NCBI RefSeq assembly: GCF_000422265.1
Contig: NZ_KE383812.1
Span: forward strand, 62,001-126,000
DNA from: Kaistella palustris DSM 21579
GTDB lineage: Bacteria > Bacteroidota > Bacteroidia > Flavobacteriales > Weeksellaceae
Reading direction: 5' to 3'
Length of the DNA: 64,000 nucleotides
The number at the start of each line of letters is the position of its first letter. The first letter of the stretch is position 1. The position numbers and the translations under genes were made by a program. Shown in pieces: positions 9,547 through 18,894 of this stretch. The notes under the pieces are model-generated. The model saw nothing but the letters and a program-made list of their open reading frames with translations. It searched no databases and was not told the origin of the DNA.

Positions 9547-10404
9547 ATGAAAATAGATATCTACTTTATCGTGACAATTATCGTGGTGGTGATACTGATC
9601 ATAGGTCTCCTTATCTATTTCTTTCAGCACAAATTTTTCTTTCAGCCCGAAAAACTTTCGCCGGATTTTAAATTTGCGTACGACCATCTGATGGCAGAGG
9701 AAAAAACTGTGGAAACAGAACCTGGCGCGAAGATCAACTATCTGCATTTTCAGGTGGCGGAACCCAAAGGCGTGGTGATTTATTTAAAAGGCAATACCAA
9801 AAGTATTAAAGGCTGGGGCAAATTTGCCGTCGACTTTACGAGGTTGGGTTATGAAGTGGTAATGATGGACTACCGGGGTTTCGGGAAAAGTACCGGAAAG
9901 CGGACTGTCGAAGCGATGAAACGCGATTCACAGTTTATTTACAATATTGTAAAAGAGGAATTTCCCGAAAATAAAATCGTGGTTTACGGCCGCTCGCTGG
10001 GTTCGGGTTTTGCCGCAAGACTGGCTGCGAAAAACAATCCACGAATGCTTATTTTGACCTCGCCGCTTTATTCGCTGCTGCGAACTATTCACCGCTATCT
10101 GCCTTTTATGCCCGCAAAACCCTTTCTGCGGTACAACATCCCGACTTTTCAGTATCTGAAGGATGTGCGATGTCCCATTAAAATAATTCACGGCAGCGAC
10201 GATAATCTGGTTCCGATCAATACGGCGGTCGACCTGTCTGAAATCAATCCAGAATTGACACGCCTTTACGTAATTTTAAGAGCCGGCCACATTAATATTC
10301 ATCAGTTCGAGGAATATCACCGCGTGATGGAAGAAATTTTCAACGAGAGGAAGGTCTTTATAGATGCGGAAACCACAAGCCTTGGTTATTCTCACCGCAA
10401 ATGA
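9547..10404 (+). CDS. Membrane-anchored alpha/beta hydrolase (BEM46/ABHD13-like)
   Basis: A serine hydrolase of unknown substrate, 285 aa. One N-terminal transmembrane helix (residues 5-25) is followed by an alpha/beta hydrolase fold. The nucleophile elbow is GRSLGSG (S150), the acid is in HGSDDN (D218 or D219) and the His is in RAGHIN (H248). The usual His-Gly oxyanion motif is replaced by YLKGN, with Lys in place of His. It is a paralogue of the hydrolase at 11745, and the two flank a CNNM-type protein. The hydrolytic class is clear; the substrate is not. Confidence 0.85.
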   Translation: MKIDIYFIVTIIVVVILIIGLLIYFFQHKFFFQPEKLSPDFKFAYDHLMAEEKTVETEPGAKINYLHFQVAEPKGVVIYLKGNTKSIKGWGKFAVDFTRLGYEVVMMDYRGFGKSTGKRTVEAMKRDSQFIYNIVKEEFPENKIVVYGRSLGSGFAARLAAKNNPRMLILTSPLYSLLRTIHRYLPFMPAKPFLRYNIPTFQYLKDVRCPIKIIHGSDDNLVPINTAVDLSEINPELTRLYVILRAGHINIHQFEEYHRVMEEIFNERKVFIDAETTSLGYSHRK

Positions 10405-10427
10405 AACGGTGCTAAAGTCAAAAAAAT

Positions 10428-10435
10428 TACCTTTG
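10428..10435 (+). promoter_or_regulatory. Putative -7 box for CNNM-family gene
   Basis: TACCTTTG fits TAnnTTTG, 18 bases upstream of the ATG at 10454. The -33 element is not clear. Confidence 0.45.
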
Positions 10436-10453
10436 TAAGACCTAAACATTTCA

Positions 10454-11734
10454 ATGGAACTTCTTATAATCATTTTACTCGTTCTGCTCAATGGAGTTTT
10501 TGCCATGTCGGAAATGTCCCTCGTTTCGTCCCGAAAATTTAAGCTCGAAAATTCTCAGAAGAAAGGAAGTGCCGGCGCAAAGAAAGCCTTGGAACTCTCG
10601 GAAAATCCCACAAAATTCCTGTCGACCGTGCAGATCGGCATCACGCTTATCGGGATTTTACTCGGGGTGTATTCCGGCGAAAATCTAACCCATAATTTCA
10701 GGGGTTTCCTTGACCATTTTTCTTTTCTCCAACCCTATTCCAAAACCCTGGCTACGATCGGAGTGGTGGTTTTCATCACCTATCTTTCGATCCTGCTTGG
10801 GGAACTTTTGCCCAAGCGAATCGCAATGACTTTTCCGGAGCGCATTATTACCATGCTTGCAAAGCCGATGCATATTCTGTCTAAAATCACCTCGCCCTTT
10901 GTCTGGCTGCTTACCACTTCAAATAATTTGCTACTGAAACTTTTTGGCATTAAAAGCACCTCAGATACCATCGTAACCGAAGAGGAAATAAAATCAATCG
11001 TTCGCGAAAGTGCCATGGAAGGGCAGATTGCTCAGATTGAACATACTATTGTAGAGCGCGTTTTCGAACTTGGTGACCGAAAAGTAAACACGCTGCTGAC
11101 CCACCGCAATGCCATGTATTTTTTTAATGTCGATGATGACCTTGACCAGATACTTCAGAAGATCGACACACAGAAACATAACGCCTATCCTGTCACGGAA
11201 GGCCACAGCCTGGATAATATCGTGGGAATCGTACTGATGAAAGACCTTTTTCCAATCAAAGATCGATCTTCATTTAAGCTGAGAGATCATTTACGGCAGC
11301 CGGTTTATCTGAATGAAAATTACTACGCCTATAAAGTTTTAGAAATCTTCCGCAAAGAGCAAAACCATTATGGAATTGTGATCGATGAATACGGAAATAC
11401 GGTAGGTATGGTGACGCTGCACGATGTTTTAGATGCGCTGGTGGGCGATACCGTGACAGATGAGAATTTTGACTACCGCATTACTCAGCGCAGCGAAAAT
11501 TCCTGGCTCGCCGATGCGCAGTTGCCTATCGTGGAATTCATTAAATATTTTGACCTGGAATATGAGTTTGAAAACAAGGATAATTATACTACACTTGTAG
11601 GCTTTTTCCTCAGCCAGCGCAGCGGTTCTACCAATGTTGGCGACAAAGTGAATGTAGCAGGACTGCAGCTGGAAATCATCGATAAGGACCGGCAGCGCGT
11701 AGATAAGATCCTGATAACCCGCAACGCGTCCTAA
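10454..11734 (+). CDS. CNNM/CorC (hemolysin C-like) transport protein
   Basis: A 426-aa integral membrane protein of the CNNM/TlyC family, linked in other bacteria to Mg2+ homeostasis; the older hemolysin name is historical. Domains in order: DUF21/CNNM transmembrane domain (about 1-180, with GVFAMSEMSLVS near the N-terminus), a CBS pair (about 205-325) and a C-terminal CorC/HlyC domain (about 345-420). The length is normal and the reading frame intact. The next gene starts 10 bases downstream and is probably in the same transcript. Confidence 0.9.
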   Translation: MELLIIILLVLLNGVFAMSEMSLVSSRKFKLENSQKKGSAGAKKALELSENPTKFLSTVQIGITLIGILLGVYSGENLTHNFRGFLDHFSFLQPYSKTLATIGVVVFITYLSILLGELLPKRIAMTFPERIITMLAKPMHILSKITSPFVWLLTTSNNLLLKLFGIKSTSDTIVTEEEIKSIVRESAMEGQIAQIEHTIVERVFELGDRKVNTLLTHRNAMYFFNVDDDLDQILQKIDTQKHNAYPVTEGHSLDNIVGIVLMKDLFPIKDRSSFKLRDHLRQPVYLNENYYAYKVLEIFRKEQNHYGIVIDEYGNTVGMVTLHDVLDALVGDTVTDENFDYRITQRSENSWLADAQLPIVEFIKYFDLEYEFENKDNYTTLVGFFLSQRSGSTNVGDKVNVAGLQLEIIDKDRQRVDKILITRNAS

Positions 11735-11744
11735 CAACTGAAAG

Positions 11745-12512
11745 ATGGGAAATCTGTTTCAATATTTGCAGGAAAAGGTGGTCTTTTTGCCGGTCACGCT
11801 GCCGGCGGACCATGAATTTATTTTCGAAAATGATTTCGAGGAATATTTCTGGGAAACACCACACGGCGGCCGGATCAACGCAGTGCATTTTAAAACGGCT
11901 GCACCGAAAGGCGCCATTCTTTATTTGCATGGTAACGCAGGTAACCTTGAGCGCTGGGGAAAAATTGCCGCGGAATTTACAGAATTTGGTTATGATATAC
12001 TGGTACCGGATTATCGTGGCTATGGAAAAAGCGTCGGTCCGCGGAACGAGGAGTTTTTGTTTTCGGATGTTCAGTTTTGCTATGATTTCCTTAAAGAAAA
12101 TTTTGGTGAAGAATGCATAACGGTTTACGGCAGAAGTTTGGGTGGCGCATTTGCTACAAAAATCGCCGCCGACAACAGACCTGCAAAAGTGATTCTGGAA
12201 GCAGCTTTTTTCAATCTTCAGGATATGGCCTCGAGGTGGATCCCCTATTCTGCAACCGAAAAAATTTCGCCAAAAATGACCTATCACTTTCTGTCGGATC
12301 AGTATATTAAAAAAACTGAAGCACCGCTATATCATTTTCACGGAACTAAAGACTTTGTGGTTCCATTAAAATCCGGCAAAAAACTTTTTGATATGCTGAA
12401 AAAGTCAAAACCTCATACAAAGAAAAAATTCATCGAAATATCCGGTGGAAGTCATGAAGACCTGGCAACATTTGAAATATATAAAAATGAACTTAGGAAA
12501 ATCTTAGACTGA
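11745..12512 (+). CDS. Alpha/beta hydrolase (BEM46-like)
   Basis: A 255-aa serine hydrolase without an obvious membrane anchor. LHGNAGN supplies the His-Gly oxyanion motif; the nucleophile elbow is GRSLGG (S131), the acid is in HGTKDF (D203) and the His in GGSHEDL (H237). It is clearly related to the protein at 9547 (shared WGK...GY...DYRG-GKS blocks), so a local duplication with later divergence is likely. It follows the CNNM-type gene by 10 bases. Substrate unknown. Confidence 0.87.
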   Translation: MGNLFQYLQEKVVFLPVTLPADHEFIFENDFEEYFWETPHGGRINAVHFKTAAPKGAILYLHGNAGNLERWGKIAAEFTEFGYDILVPDYRGYGKSVGPRNEEFLFSDVQFCYDFLKENFGEECITVYGRSLGGAFATKIAADNRPAKVILEAAFFNLQDMASRWIPYSATEKISPKMTYHFLSDQYIKKTEAPLYHFHGTKDFVVPLKSGKKLFDMLKKSKPHTKKKFIEISGGSHEDLATFEIYKNELRKILD

Positions 12513-12547
12513 AAAAATTTAAAGTATAAACAAATAACAATATACCA

Positions 12548-13105
12548 GTGATAGATTTCTGCGCGATTGATTTTGAAACCGCTACGTACGAGCGAAATTC
12601 CGCCTGTGAAATGGGAATCTGCGTAGTGGAAAACGGACAGATCGTAAAGACCGAAACCTGGCTTATAAAACCGCCCAGTTTTCCTTACTTTCATCCGAGA
12701 AATATCGATGTACACGGTATTTGCTCCGCCGATGTAAAGGATGCACCTACCTTTGACGAAATTTGGCACGAAGCCGAAAATCTGATGTACGGTAATTTAA
12801 TGGTGGCGCATAACGCAGGATTTGATGCCGGCGTATTGCGAAGCTGCCTGGAACATTACGGTTTCTTCAAGCCAAAACTCAACTATCTCTGCAGCATTTC
12901 ATTAGCCAAAAAATCCTGGAAGGGTTTACCTAAATATGGACTAAGATCGCTTGCGGACTTTCACGGCATCACCTTTAACCACCACAGGGCTGGTGCGGAT
13001 GCTGAAGTATGCGCAAAAATCTCCCTGCTCGCTTTCGAAAGGCTGATGGTTACGCGCAATGATGAAGTAACCGAGGTGATGAAAAAAAATCTGAAAATCC
13101 TGTAG
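12548..13105 (+). CDS. DEDDh 3'-5' exonuclease (DNA polymerase III epsilon-like)
   Basis: A 185-aa RNase T/DnaQ-fold exonuclease. The DEDDh residues are visible: Asp and Glu in AIDFETA, Asp in AHNAGFD, and His with Asp in HHRAGADAE. It is stand-alone, with no polymerase or BRCT part. The start is GTG; MIDFCAIDFETA is the usual N-terminus and no ATG is better placed. It could be a proofreading subunit or a general RNA/DNA exonuclease. It follows the hydrolase by 35 bases. Confidence 0.88.
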   Translation: MIDFCAIDFETATYERNSACEMGICVVENGQIVKTETWLIKPPSFPYFHPRNIDVHGICSADVKDAPTFDEIWHEAENLMYGNLMVAHNAGFDAGVLRSCLEHYGFFKPKLNYLCSISLAKKSWKGLPKYGLRSLADFHGITFNHHRAGADAEVCAKISLLAFERLMVTRNDEVTEVMKKNLKIL

Positions 13106-13114
13106 ATAATCAGA

Positions 13115-13501
13115 TCAGTTACTCAACACTTCGGAAACGAGATTAAATTTCGGGATTTCCAGTTCCACGGTTTTACCTGTAGGAATTTGCGTGCAGTAGT
13201 ATATTCCCGTCATATTTCCTACTCCCGACCGCAGCACCACATTAGAAAAATATTTAAAGGTTTCACCCGGTTCAATTTCTGGCGTGAGGCCGATTACACC
13301 ATCGCCGGTTACTTCGGTGAACCCAAAACCCACATCGAAGATGAGCCATTTCCGGCGCAAAAGCTTTATTGCTGTGCCGCTTAAATTTTCAATGGTAATG
13401 TGATAGCGGAAGACATAGCGGTTTTCTGAGGGGAAACTGTTTTTAGTATCGTACTCAGGAATTACGGAGACGCGGATATCGGAGGTAGTTGTAGAGTACA
13501 T
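13115..13501 (-). CDS. apaG: ApaG domain protein (Co2+/Mg2+ efflux protein ApaG)
   Basis: A single ApaG/DUF525 immunoglobulin-like domain, 128 aa, the normal size. Recognised by RYHITIENLSG near residue 33 and the GVGNMTGIYYC block near residue 92. The family name comes from its Salmonella role in cobalt/magnesium resistance; its biochemical function is not settled. It converges with the exonuclease gene (9 bases apart). Confidence 0.88.
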   Translation of the reverse strand: MYSTTTSDIRVSVIPEYDTKNSFPSENRYVFRYHITIENLSGTAIKLLRRKWLIFDVGFGFTEVTGDGVIGLTPEIEPGETFKYFSNVVLRSGVGNMTGIYYCTQIPTGKTVELEIPKFNLVSEVLSN

Positions 13502-13528
13502 TTTCCTGTTTATTGTGATGAATACAAA

Positions 13529-13553
13529 TATCCCGCCTTTTTGGGACGGGATA
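13529..13553 (-). terminator. Hairpin after odhB
   Basis: TATCCCG and CGGGATA arms enclose an 11-base segment that itself can pair partly (CC with GG). It lies between odhB and apaG. On the minus strand only a short T-rich tail follows, so termination is plausible but not strong. Confidence 0.5.
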
Positions 13554-13582
13554 AGATTTTATTTTAATGAAAGTATAATCTT

Positions 13583-14839
13583 TTAAAGTTCAAGGCCTTT
13601 TCTTTCATCACCGTCGAGCAGGAACTCCACAGGATTGTCTATCCCTTCTTTTACCGCAACCAGGAAACCTACAGATTCTTTACCGTCGATAATTCTGTGG
13701 TCATAAGACATGGCTACGTACATCATCGGGCGGATCACCACCTGACCATCTACTGCAACCGGTCTCTGAATAATGTTATGCATACCCAGGATCGCAGACT
13801 GTGGCGGGTTGATGATCGGTGTGGAAAGCATAGAGCCGAAAACGCCACCATTAGTAACAGTAAAAGTTCCGCCGGTCATTTCGTCAACAGTGATTTTACC
13901 GTCGCGCACTTTCTCAGCCAGTGATTTAATGTTTTTCTCTACGCCGCTGAATGACATTGTTTCTGCGTTGCGAAGTACAGGAACCATCAAACCTTTCGGT
14001 CCTGAAACGGCTACAGAAATATCGCAGAAGTCATAATTTATTTTGTAATCGCCATCAATAGAAGCATTTACATCCGGATACATTTGAAGTGCACGGGTAA
14101 CCGCCTTGGTAAAGAATGACATAAAGCCCAGACCAACGCCGTGTTTTTGTGCGAATTCATCTTTATACTGCTTTCTTATTCTAAAGATCTCCGACATATC
14201 AACTTCGTTAAAAGTCGTGAGCATTGCTGTTTCGTTTTTCACAGTCACCAGTCTGGCCGCAATTTTTCTTCGCAAAACCGAAAGTTTAGTCGTGCTGCTT
14301 GCGCGTGAGCCTCCCGAAACATTTGCGCCCATTGCAGGAACTGCCGCTTTATTGGCGTCATCTTTTGTAATTCTGCCACTTACTCCCGAGCCGGAAACCT
14401 GGGAAGCCTCGATGCCTTTTTCGTCCAGGATTTTTTTCGCTGCCGGTGAAGGAGTTCCTGTCGCGTAGGAAGTCGGAGCCGGTTTTTCTTCTTTCTTAAT
14501 GTCTTCCTTTACGATCGCTGCTTTCTCAACCACTTTTTCTTCGGCTTTTGGAGCCTCCGCATTTTCGGTCTTTGCTTCTGAAGTTCCTTCGGGTTTTGAA
14601 GCTGAGGTATCAATAAGACAGACAACCTGGCCCACTTCCACCACATCACCTTCTTCAGCTTTCAAAGTAATAATACCGCTTTGTTCTGCAGGAAGCTCAA
14701 GTGTAGCTTTGTCGGAATCCACTTCCGCGATGGGCTGATCTTTTTCTACGTAGTCGCCGTCCTTTACCAACCAGGAAGCAATTTCGACTTCTGTAATGGA
14801 TTCTCCCGGCGAAGGGACTTTCATTTCTAATATTGACAT
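13583..14839 (-). CDS. odhB: 2-oxoglutarate dehydrogenase E2, dihydrolipoyllysine succinyltransferase
   Basis: E2 core of the 2-oxoglutarate dehydrogenase complex in the TCA cycle, 418 aa. Domains: lipoyl domain with the lipoylated Lys in VDSDKATLE (K44), an Ala/Glu/Lys-rich linker (about 80-120), the E3-binding domain ([12 protein letters not shown] to GRITKDD, about 130-165), and the catalytic acyltransferase domain with YDHRIIDG near residue 390. It follows odhA by 43 bases on the same strand and is co-transcribed with it. The E3 gene is not in this window. Confidence 0.96.
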   Translation of the reverse strand: MSILEMKVPSPGESITEVEIASWLVKDGDYVEKDQPIAEVDSDKATLELPAEQSGIITLKAEEGDVVEVGQVVCLIDTSASKPEGTSEAKTENAEAPKAEEKVVEKAAIVKEDIKKEEKPAPTSYATGTPSPAAKKILDEKGIEASQVSGSGVSGRITKDDANKAAVPAMGANVSGGSRASSTTKLSVLRRKIAARLVTVKNETAMLTTFNEVDMSEIFRIRKQYKDEFAQKHGVGLGFMSFFTKAVTRALQMYPDVNASIDGDYKINYDFCDISVAVSGPKGLMVPVLRNAETMSFSGVEKNIKSLAEKVRDGKITVDEMTGGTFTVTNGGVFGSMLSTPIINPPQSAILGMHNIIQRPVAVDGQVVIRPMMYVAMSYDHRIIDGKESVGFLVAVKEGIDNPVEFLLDGDERKGLEL

Positions 14840-14882
14840 CGTGAATATTTTTGTTTATTATTTTTAAAATTTAAGAAAAAAC

Positions 14883-17684
14883 CTACGCGGTAACAGGTCG
14901 TTTTGCAGGTGCATCTTCGCGGTCGAAAACCTGATTGATTACATTATTCTGATTTCTCTCGAACATTTTGTGACTTCCCGGCGCCGGTGAACCACTGGCC
15001 ACAGGTGAAATTACCTGGATTCCTGTTTCGCGGAAATTTCTCAGGATGTAATTCCACGCGCCCATATTTTCCGGTTCTTCCTGAACCCAAAGCAGCTGCT
15101 TTCTGTTCTTATATTTCGCAAGTACTTTATCGATCGCATCGTGCTGAAGCGGATAAAGCTGCTCCATACGTACCAATGCAATATTTTCGCAGTTCAGCTC
15201 TTCCTTTTTAGCTAAAAGTTCGTAGTAAATCTTACCGCTACACAACACCAGTTTCTCCACTTTTTCTGCTTTACCTGATTCATCATCAATTACAGGTTGA
15301 AACTGTCCGTTTGCAAAATCCTCAAGCGGGGAAACCACTTTCGGGTGACGTAAGAGGGATTTCGGCGTCATTACCACCAAAGGTTTTCTGAAATTCCATT
15401 TCAACTGCCGTCTTAACAGGTGGAAATAATTTGCCGGTGTGGTCGCATTTGCCACGGTCATATTTTCATTGGCACATAAACCAAGGAAACGCTCCAGTCT
15501 GGCAGAAGAATGTTCTGCACCCTGCCCTTCGAACCCATGTGGTAACAGCATTACCAAACCATTCTGAATTTTCCACTTCTCTTCGGCAGCTGCCAGATAT
15601 TGGTCTACCACGATCTGGGCACCATTAACAAAATCACCGAACTGCGCTTCCCAAACTGTTAAAGTATTAGGCGATGACATGGCATAACCATAATCAAATC
15701 CGAGTACGCCGTATTCTGAAAGATGCGAGTTGTATATATCAAAACGGTTTTCCGAAATATGTCTCAAAGGAATGTATTCTTCTTCAGCATCCTCGGTCTT
15801 TACCACGGCATGGCGGTGAGAGAAAGTTCCTCTTTCCACATCTTCGCCGGAGATCCGCACGTTATTACCTTCTGTAAGTAAGGTCGCATAAGCCAACCAC
15901 TCACCAAGCGCCCAATCGAGCGAGTTGGCTTGTATCATTTTCAGACGGTTTTCGAAAAGTCTGGTGATCTTGCTGATGAACTTTTTATCTGTTGGCAAAG
16001 TCGTCATTTTTACAGCCAGCTCCTTGAGTTGCTGCAGATCGTAACCCGTCTTTACCGGCTCCAGCATGGCATCTTTGCCACTCAGCGGATAATTGGTCCA
16101 GTCATCGGACATAAAAACATCCATGGTGTTTTTTTCAATCTCCTTGGATGCATCAAAATCAGCATCGAGCAAAGATTTGAATTTAGATTCCATCTCCTTT
16201 AAAACAGCTTCGGAAACTACACCTTCCTTAATGAGCAATTCTTTATAGATTTCCCTCGGATTCGGATGTTTAGAAATGATTTTATAAAGATGTGGCTGGG
16301 TAAAACGAGGTTCATCACCTTCATTATGCCCGTACTTTCGGTATCCTAAAAGATCGATGTACACATCTTTACCAAACCGGGCGCGGAAATCCGCGGCAAA
16401 CCGAATGGCATGTACCACCGCCTCTACATCGTCTGCATTTACGTGCATCACCGGAGATTCGGTAACTTTGGCAATATCTGTACAGTATGTTGATGAGCGC
16501 GCATCAAGATAATTTGTGGTAAAGGAAACCTGGTTATTGACCACGATATGGATCGTACCGCCGGTTTTATAACCCTCCAAAGTCATCATCTGGGCAATTT
16601 CATAAACGATTCCCTGACCGGCGATCGCACCGTCGCCATGTATAACAATCGGTAAAACCTTTTTATAATCTTTGTATTTGTTATCAACTTTCGCACGGCA
16701 GATTCCTTCTACCAAAGCGCCAACTGTTTCCAGATGCGAAGGGTTCGGCGTGAGGTTGATCGAAACTTCTTCACCGGATTCGGTCTTTATTTTTTTGGAT
16801 GAACCAAGGTGGTATTTCACATCTCCGGAGAACACATCCTCTTCAAATTCTTTTCCTTCAAATTCTGAGAAGATCTGCTTGTAAGACTTGCCAAAAATGT
16901 TTGTCAGCACACTAAGTCTCCCACGGTGTGCCATACCGAGCACCACTTCATCGACACCCAACTGAGACGAACGTGTGATCAGTTGATCGAGTGCAGGAAT
17001 TAGAGATTCACCACCTTCCAGCGAGAATCTTTTCTGCCCCACGAATTTGGTATGAAGATAACTTTCGAAAGCAACAGCCTGATTGAGTTTTTCTAGTATT
17101 TCCGTTTTTTCCGCTGCTGAAAGGTCAGCGTGATTCTCATTCACGTGAATCCACTCGCGTATAAACTTTTTCTCGTCTACATTATTTATGTGCATATACT
17201 CTACCCCTATAGATCCGCAGTAGATCTTTTCAAGGTGATTAATGATCTCCTGAAGTGTTGCTGCGGCCGGCATTCCGGTTTCTGTAGCAGAACTGAATTT
17301 TTTGTTCAGATCTTCTTTGCTAAGCCCGAAATTTTCTATATCAAGCGTAGGCTCATGATGACGGCGCTCGCGTACAGGATTGGTATTGGTGAACAGATGG
17401 CCTCTTTGTCGGTAGCCTTCAATTAAGTTTAATATTTTAAATTCTTTTTTGATGTCTTCAGGAATTTCTCCGGAAGATATCGCCTGAGTTGCGTACTGCA
17501 CGGGACCCGGCACCGCGGCCGAAACATCCTCTGAATTTTCGCCGTAATTTTCCAGCGCAAAATCAAATCCCTGGAAAAAGGCTTTCCAGGAAGGCTCTAA
17601 GGAATCGGGATATTTGGTATACTGCTGATATAAGTCCTCGATAAGCTGCGAGTGAGCAGCGTTCAGGAATGAAAATTTATCCAT
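14883..17684 (-). CDS. odhA: 2-oxoglutarate dehydrogenase E1 component
   Basis: Thiamine-diphosphate-dependent decarboxylase of the 2-oxoglutarate dehydrogenase complex, 933 aa, the usual length. The N-terminal E2-contact peptide is visible (FLNAAHSQLIEDLYQQY). The ThDP-binding motif starts at HGDGAIAGQG and ends with NN in VVNNQVSFTT. The C-terminal transketolase-like domain is intact. It is the first gene of the odhA-odhB pair, with a -7 box 35 bases upstream. A TTCACGTGAA palindrome lies inside the coding region at 17140-17149. Confidence 0.97.
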   Translation of the reverse strand: MDKFSFLNAAHSQLIEDLYQQYTKYPDSLEPSWKAFFQGFDFALENYGENSEDVSAAVPGPVQYATQAISSGEIPEDIKKEFKILNLIEGYRQRGHLFTNTNPVRERRHHEPTLDIENFGLSKEDLNKKFSSATETGMPAAATLQEIINHLEKIYCGSIGVEYMHINNVDEKKFIREWIHVNENHADLSAAEKTEILEKLNQAVAFESYLHTKFVGQKRFSLEGGESLIPALDQLITRSSQLGVDEVVLGMAHRGRLSVLTNIFGKSYKQIFSEFEGKEFEEDVFSGDVKYHLGSSKKIKTESGEEVSINLTPNPSHLETVGALVEGICRAKVDNKYKDYKKVLPIVIHGDGAIAGQGIVYEIAQMMTLEGYKTGGTIHIVVNNQVSFTTNYLDARSSTYCTDIAKVTESPVMHVNADDVEAVVHAIRFAADFRARFGKDVYIDLLGYRKYGHNEGDEPRFTQPHLYKIISKHPNPREIYKELLIKEGVVSEAVLKEMESKFKSLLDADFDASKEIEKNTMDVFMSDDWTNYPLSGKDAMLEPVKTGYDLQQLKELAVKMTTLPTDKKFISKITRLFENRLKMIQANSLDWALGEWLAYATLLTEGNNVRISGEDVERGTFSHRHAVVKTEDAEEEYIPLRHISENRFDIYNSHLSEYGVLGFDYGYAMSSPNTLTVWEAQFGDFVNGAQIVVDQYLAAAEEKWKIQNGLVMLLPHGFEGQGAEHSSARLERFLGLCANENMTVANATTPANYFHLLRRQLKWNFRKPLVVMTPKSLLRHPKVVSPLEDFANGQFQPVIDDESGKAEKVEKLVLCSGKIYYELLAKKEELNCENIALVRMEQLYPLQHDAIDKVLAKYKNRKQLLWVQEEPENMGAWNYILRNFRETGIQVISPVASGSPAPGSHKMFERNQNNVINQVFDREDAPAKRPVTA

Positions 17685-17719
17685 TTTTTACAGATTAACT
17701 CTTGGTTTTTATTAAACAA

Positions 17720-17727
17720 CAAATTTA
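17720..17727 (-). promoter_or_regulatory. Putative -7 box for odhA
   Basis: The minus strand reads TAAATTTG, matching TAnnTTTG, 35 bases upstream of the odhA ATG. The -33 element is not clear. Confidence 0.5.
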
Positions 17728-17780
17728 GCAAAAAAAAGTGGAGTACTAAAGATGTAAACGCCTTAAAAATAGTTAAAAGA

Positions 17781-18818
17781 TTATCTGAAAACGGGCAGTG
17801 AGAGTTTCAGAACGGTGTTGTTTTCATTGTCGGGTTCCTCCAGAAAAGTCTGGTGCAGATCACCGCTTCTCATGGTGTCCTTTTTTGCCTGCGCAAGCAG
17901 CTGCTGGATCGCTTTTATGCGGCCGGAATAGGCGCCACGGTAATAAATTACGTAAGCTTTGGTATCATTTAAAGTTCTGAAACTGAAATTATTATCTGCT
18001 ACAGCAATTCTTTTCGACAGCGGAATACCGTAATAGTAAGAAACCTCTTTATCCTTAAAATTGTCGGCATCGGTTATTAGTATGGGTTCACCATATTCAT
18101 CTTCTTTTTTACCGAGATCCATTCTCACGTAATTCAACACCTTATTATGGTTCATCACGATATTTTTGAACAGGGAGTTTTTCTCGTTTCTGGAATTCAC
18201 ATTTACACCGAGAAGCAGTTGACCTTGCTGCTGCTCAACCATGAGACTGTCGAACTTAAGACTTTCCCGCCGGCGGTCCTTGTCTACCTTGTTGCCCAAC
18301 ACATTGGCAAGATTTTTCATACTCTTCTCCATGCGGTCAGCAAACTCATCTTCAGACAGCAGATTGACCGACCGCTTCAGAAATGGCTGTTTTGGCGAAT
18401 GAATGTACCAGTTGATACGGGTTCGGTCGCCCAGATTCTCAAATTTGACGTCGATCAGGTAGGGTGTACTTTTTCTGCCTTCGAAAAGCTGATAACGCAG
18501 CGTACGGTTCGGATTATCGTAGCGTATAAAAAGTTCACCAAAAACATCATCATCTTTTTTATCATGGTACGCAAGTGAACTGCCTTTGCCCTCGTACGGC
18601 GTAAAGTAATCGAAGACAAAATTGGGATCATCTGCAAGGAAAGCGTTCCAGTGACTGAAATTCTGAAGATTATTAAACTGCGGAAAAACTTTGTCAACAG
18701 GATAACCGATTTCTTTCTGAAGGGTAAAATCTTTGTTTTCCGGCACAAATGTCATCGAAACTGCATAAATCCCGAAAATAAAAATCAAAAAAATAATTCC
18801 GTACTTAAACCAACGCAT
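17781..18818 (-). CDS. Membrane-anchored SRPBCC plus GyrI-like protein
   Basis: A 345-aa protein of unknown role. One N-terminal transmembrane helix (about 5-22) is followed by an SRPBCC/START-like ligand-binding domain (about 35-180: VDKVFPQFNNLQNFSHW, later TRINWYI) and a C-terminal GyrI-like small-molecule-binding domain (about 215-345: YYYGIPLS, AYVIYYRGAYSG). Such fusions are probably binding modules, not enzymes. The start at 18818 is preferred over an in-frame ATG 42 bases upstream, which would add an odd aromatic segment. A TATTTTTG box at 18823-18830 ends only four bases before this ATG, which would give an almost leaderless transcript. Confidence 0.78.
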   Translation of the reverse strand: MRWFKYGIIFLIFIFGIYAVSMTFVPENKDFTLQKEIGYPVDKVFPQFNNLQNFSHWNAFLADDPNFVFDYFTPYEGKGSSLAYHDKKDDDVFGELFIRYDNPNRTLRYQLFEGRKSTPYLIDVKFENLGDRTRINWYIHSPKQPFLKRSVNLLSEDEFADRMEKSMKNLANVLGNKVDKDRRRESLKFDSLMVEQQQGQLLLGVNVNSRNEKNSLFKNIVMNHNKVLNYVRMDLGKKEDEYGEPILITDADNFKDKEVSYYYGIPLSKRIAVADNNFSFRTLNDTKAYVIYYRGAYSGRIKAIQQLLAQAKKDTMRSGDLHQTFLEEPDNENNTVLKLSLPVFR

Positions 18819-18848
18819 GCGGCAAAAATACAAAAACCACGGTATAAA

Positions 18849-18874
18849 AAAACACGACATATCGGCCGTGTTTT
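18849..18874 (-). terminator. Terminator after glgC
   Basis: AAAACACG and CGTGTTTT arms with a 10-base loop. On the minus strand the 3' arm runs into seven T, directly downstream of glgC. Confidence 0.75.
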
Positions 18875-18894
18875 GATTTTAATGAAAGCTGGTT

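Noticed and set aside
11676-12287. 203-codon minus-strand frame opposite the second alpha/beta hydrolase
   Set aside because: The plus-strand hydrolase has a full catalytic triad; the antisense frame has no motif.
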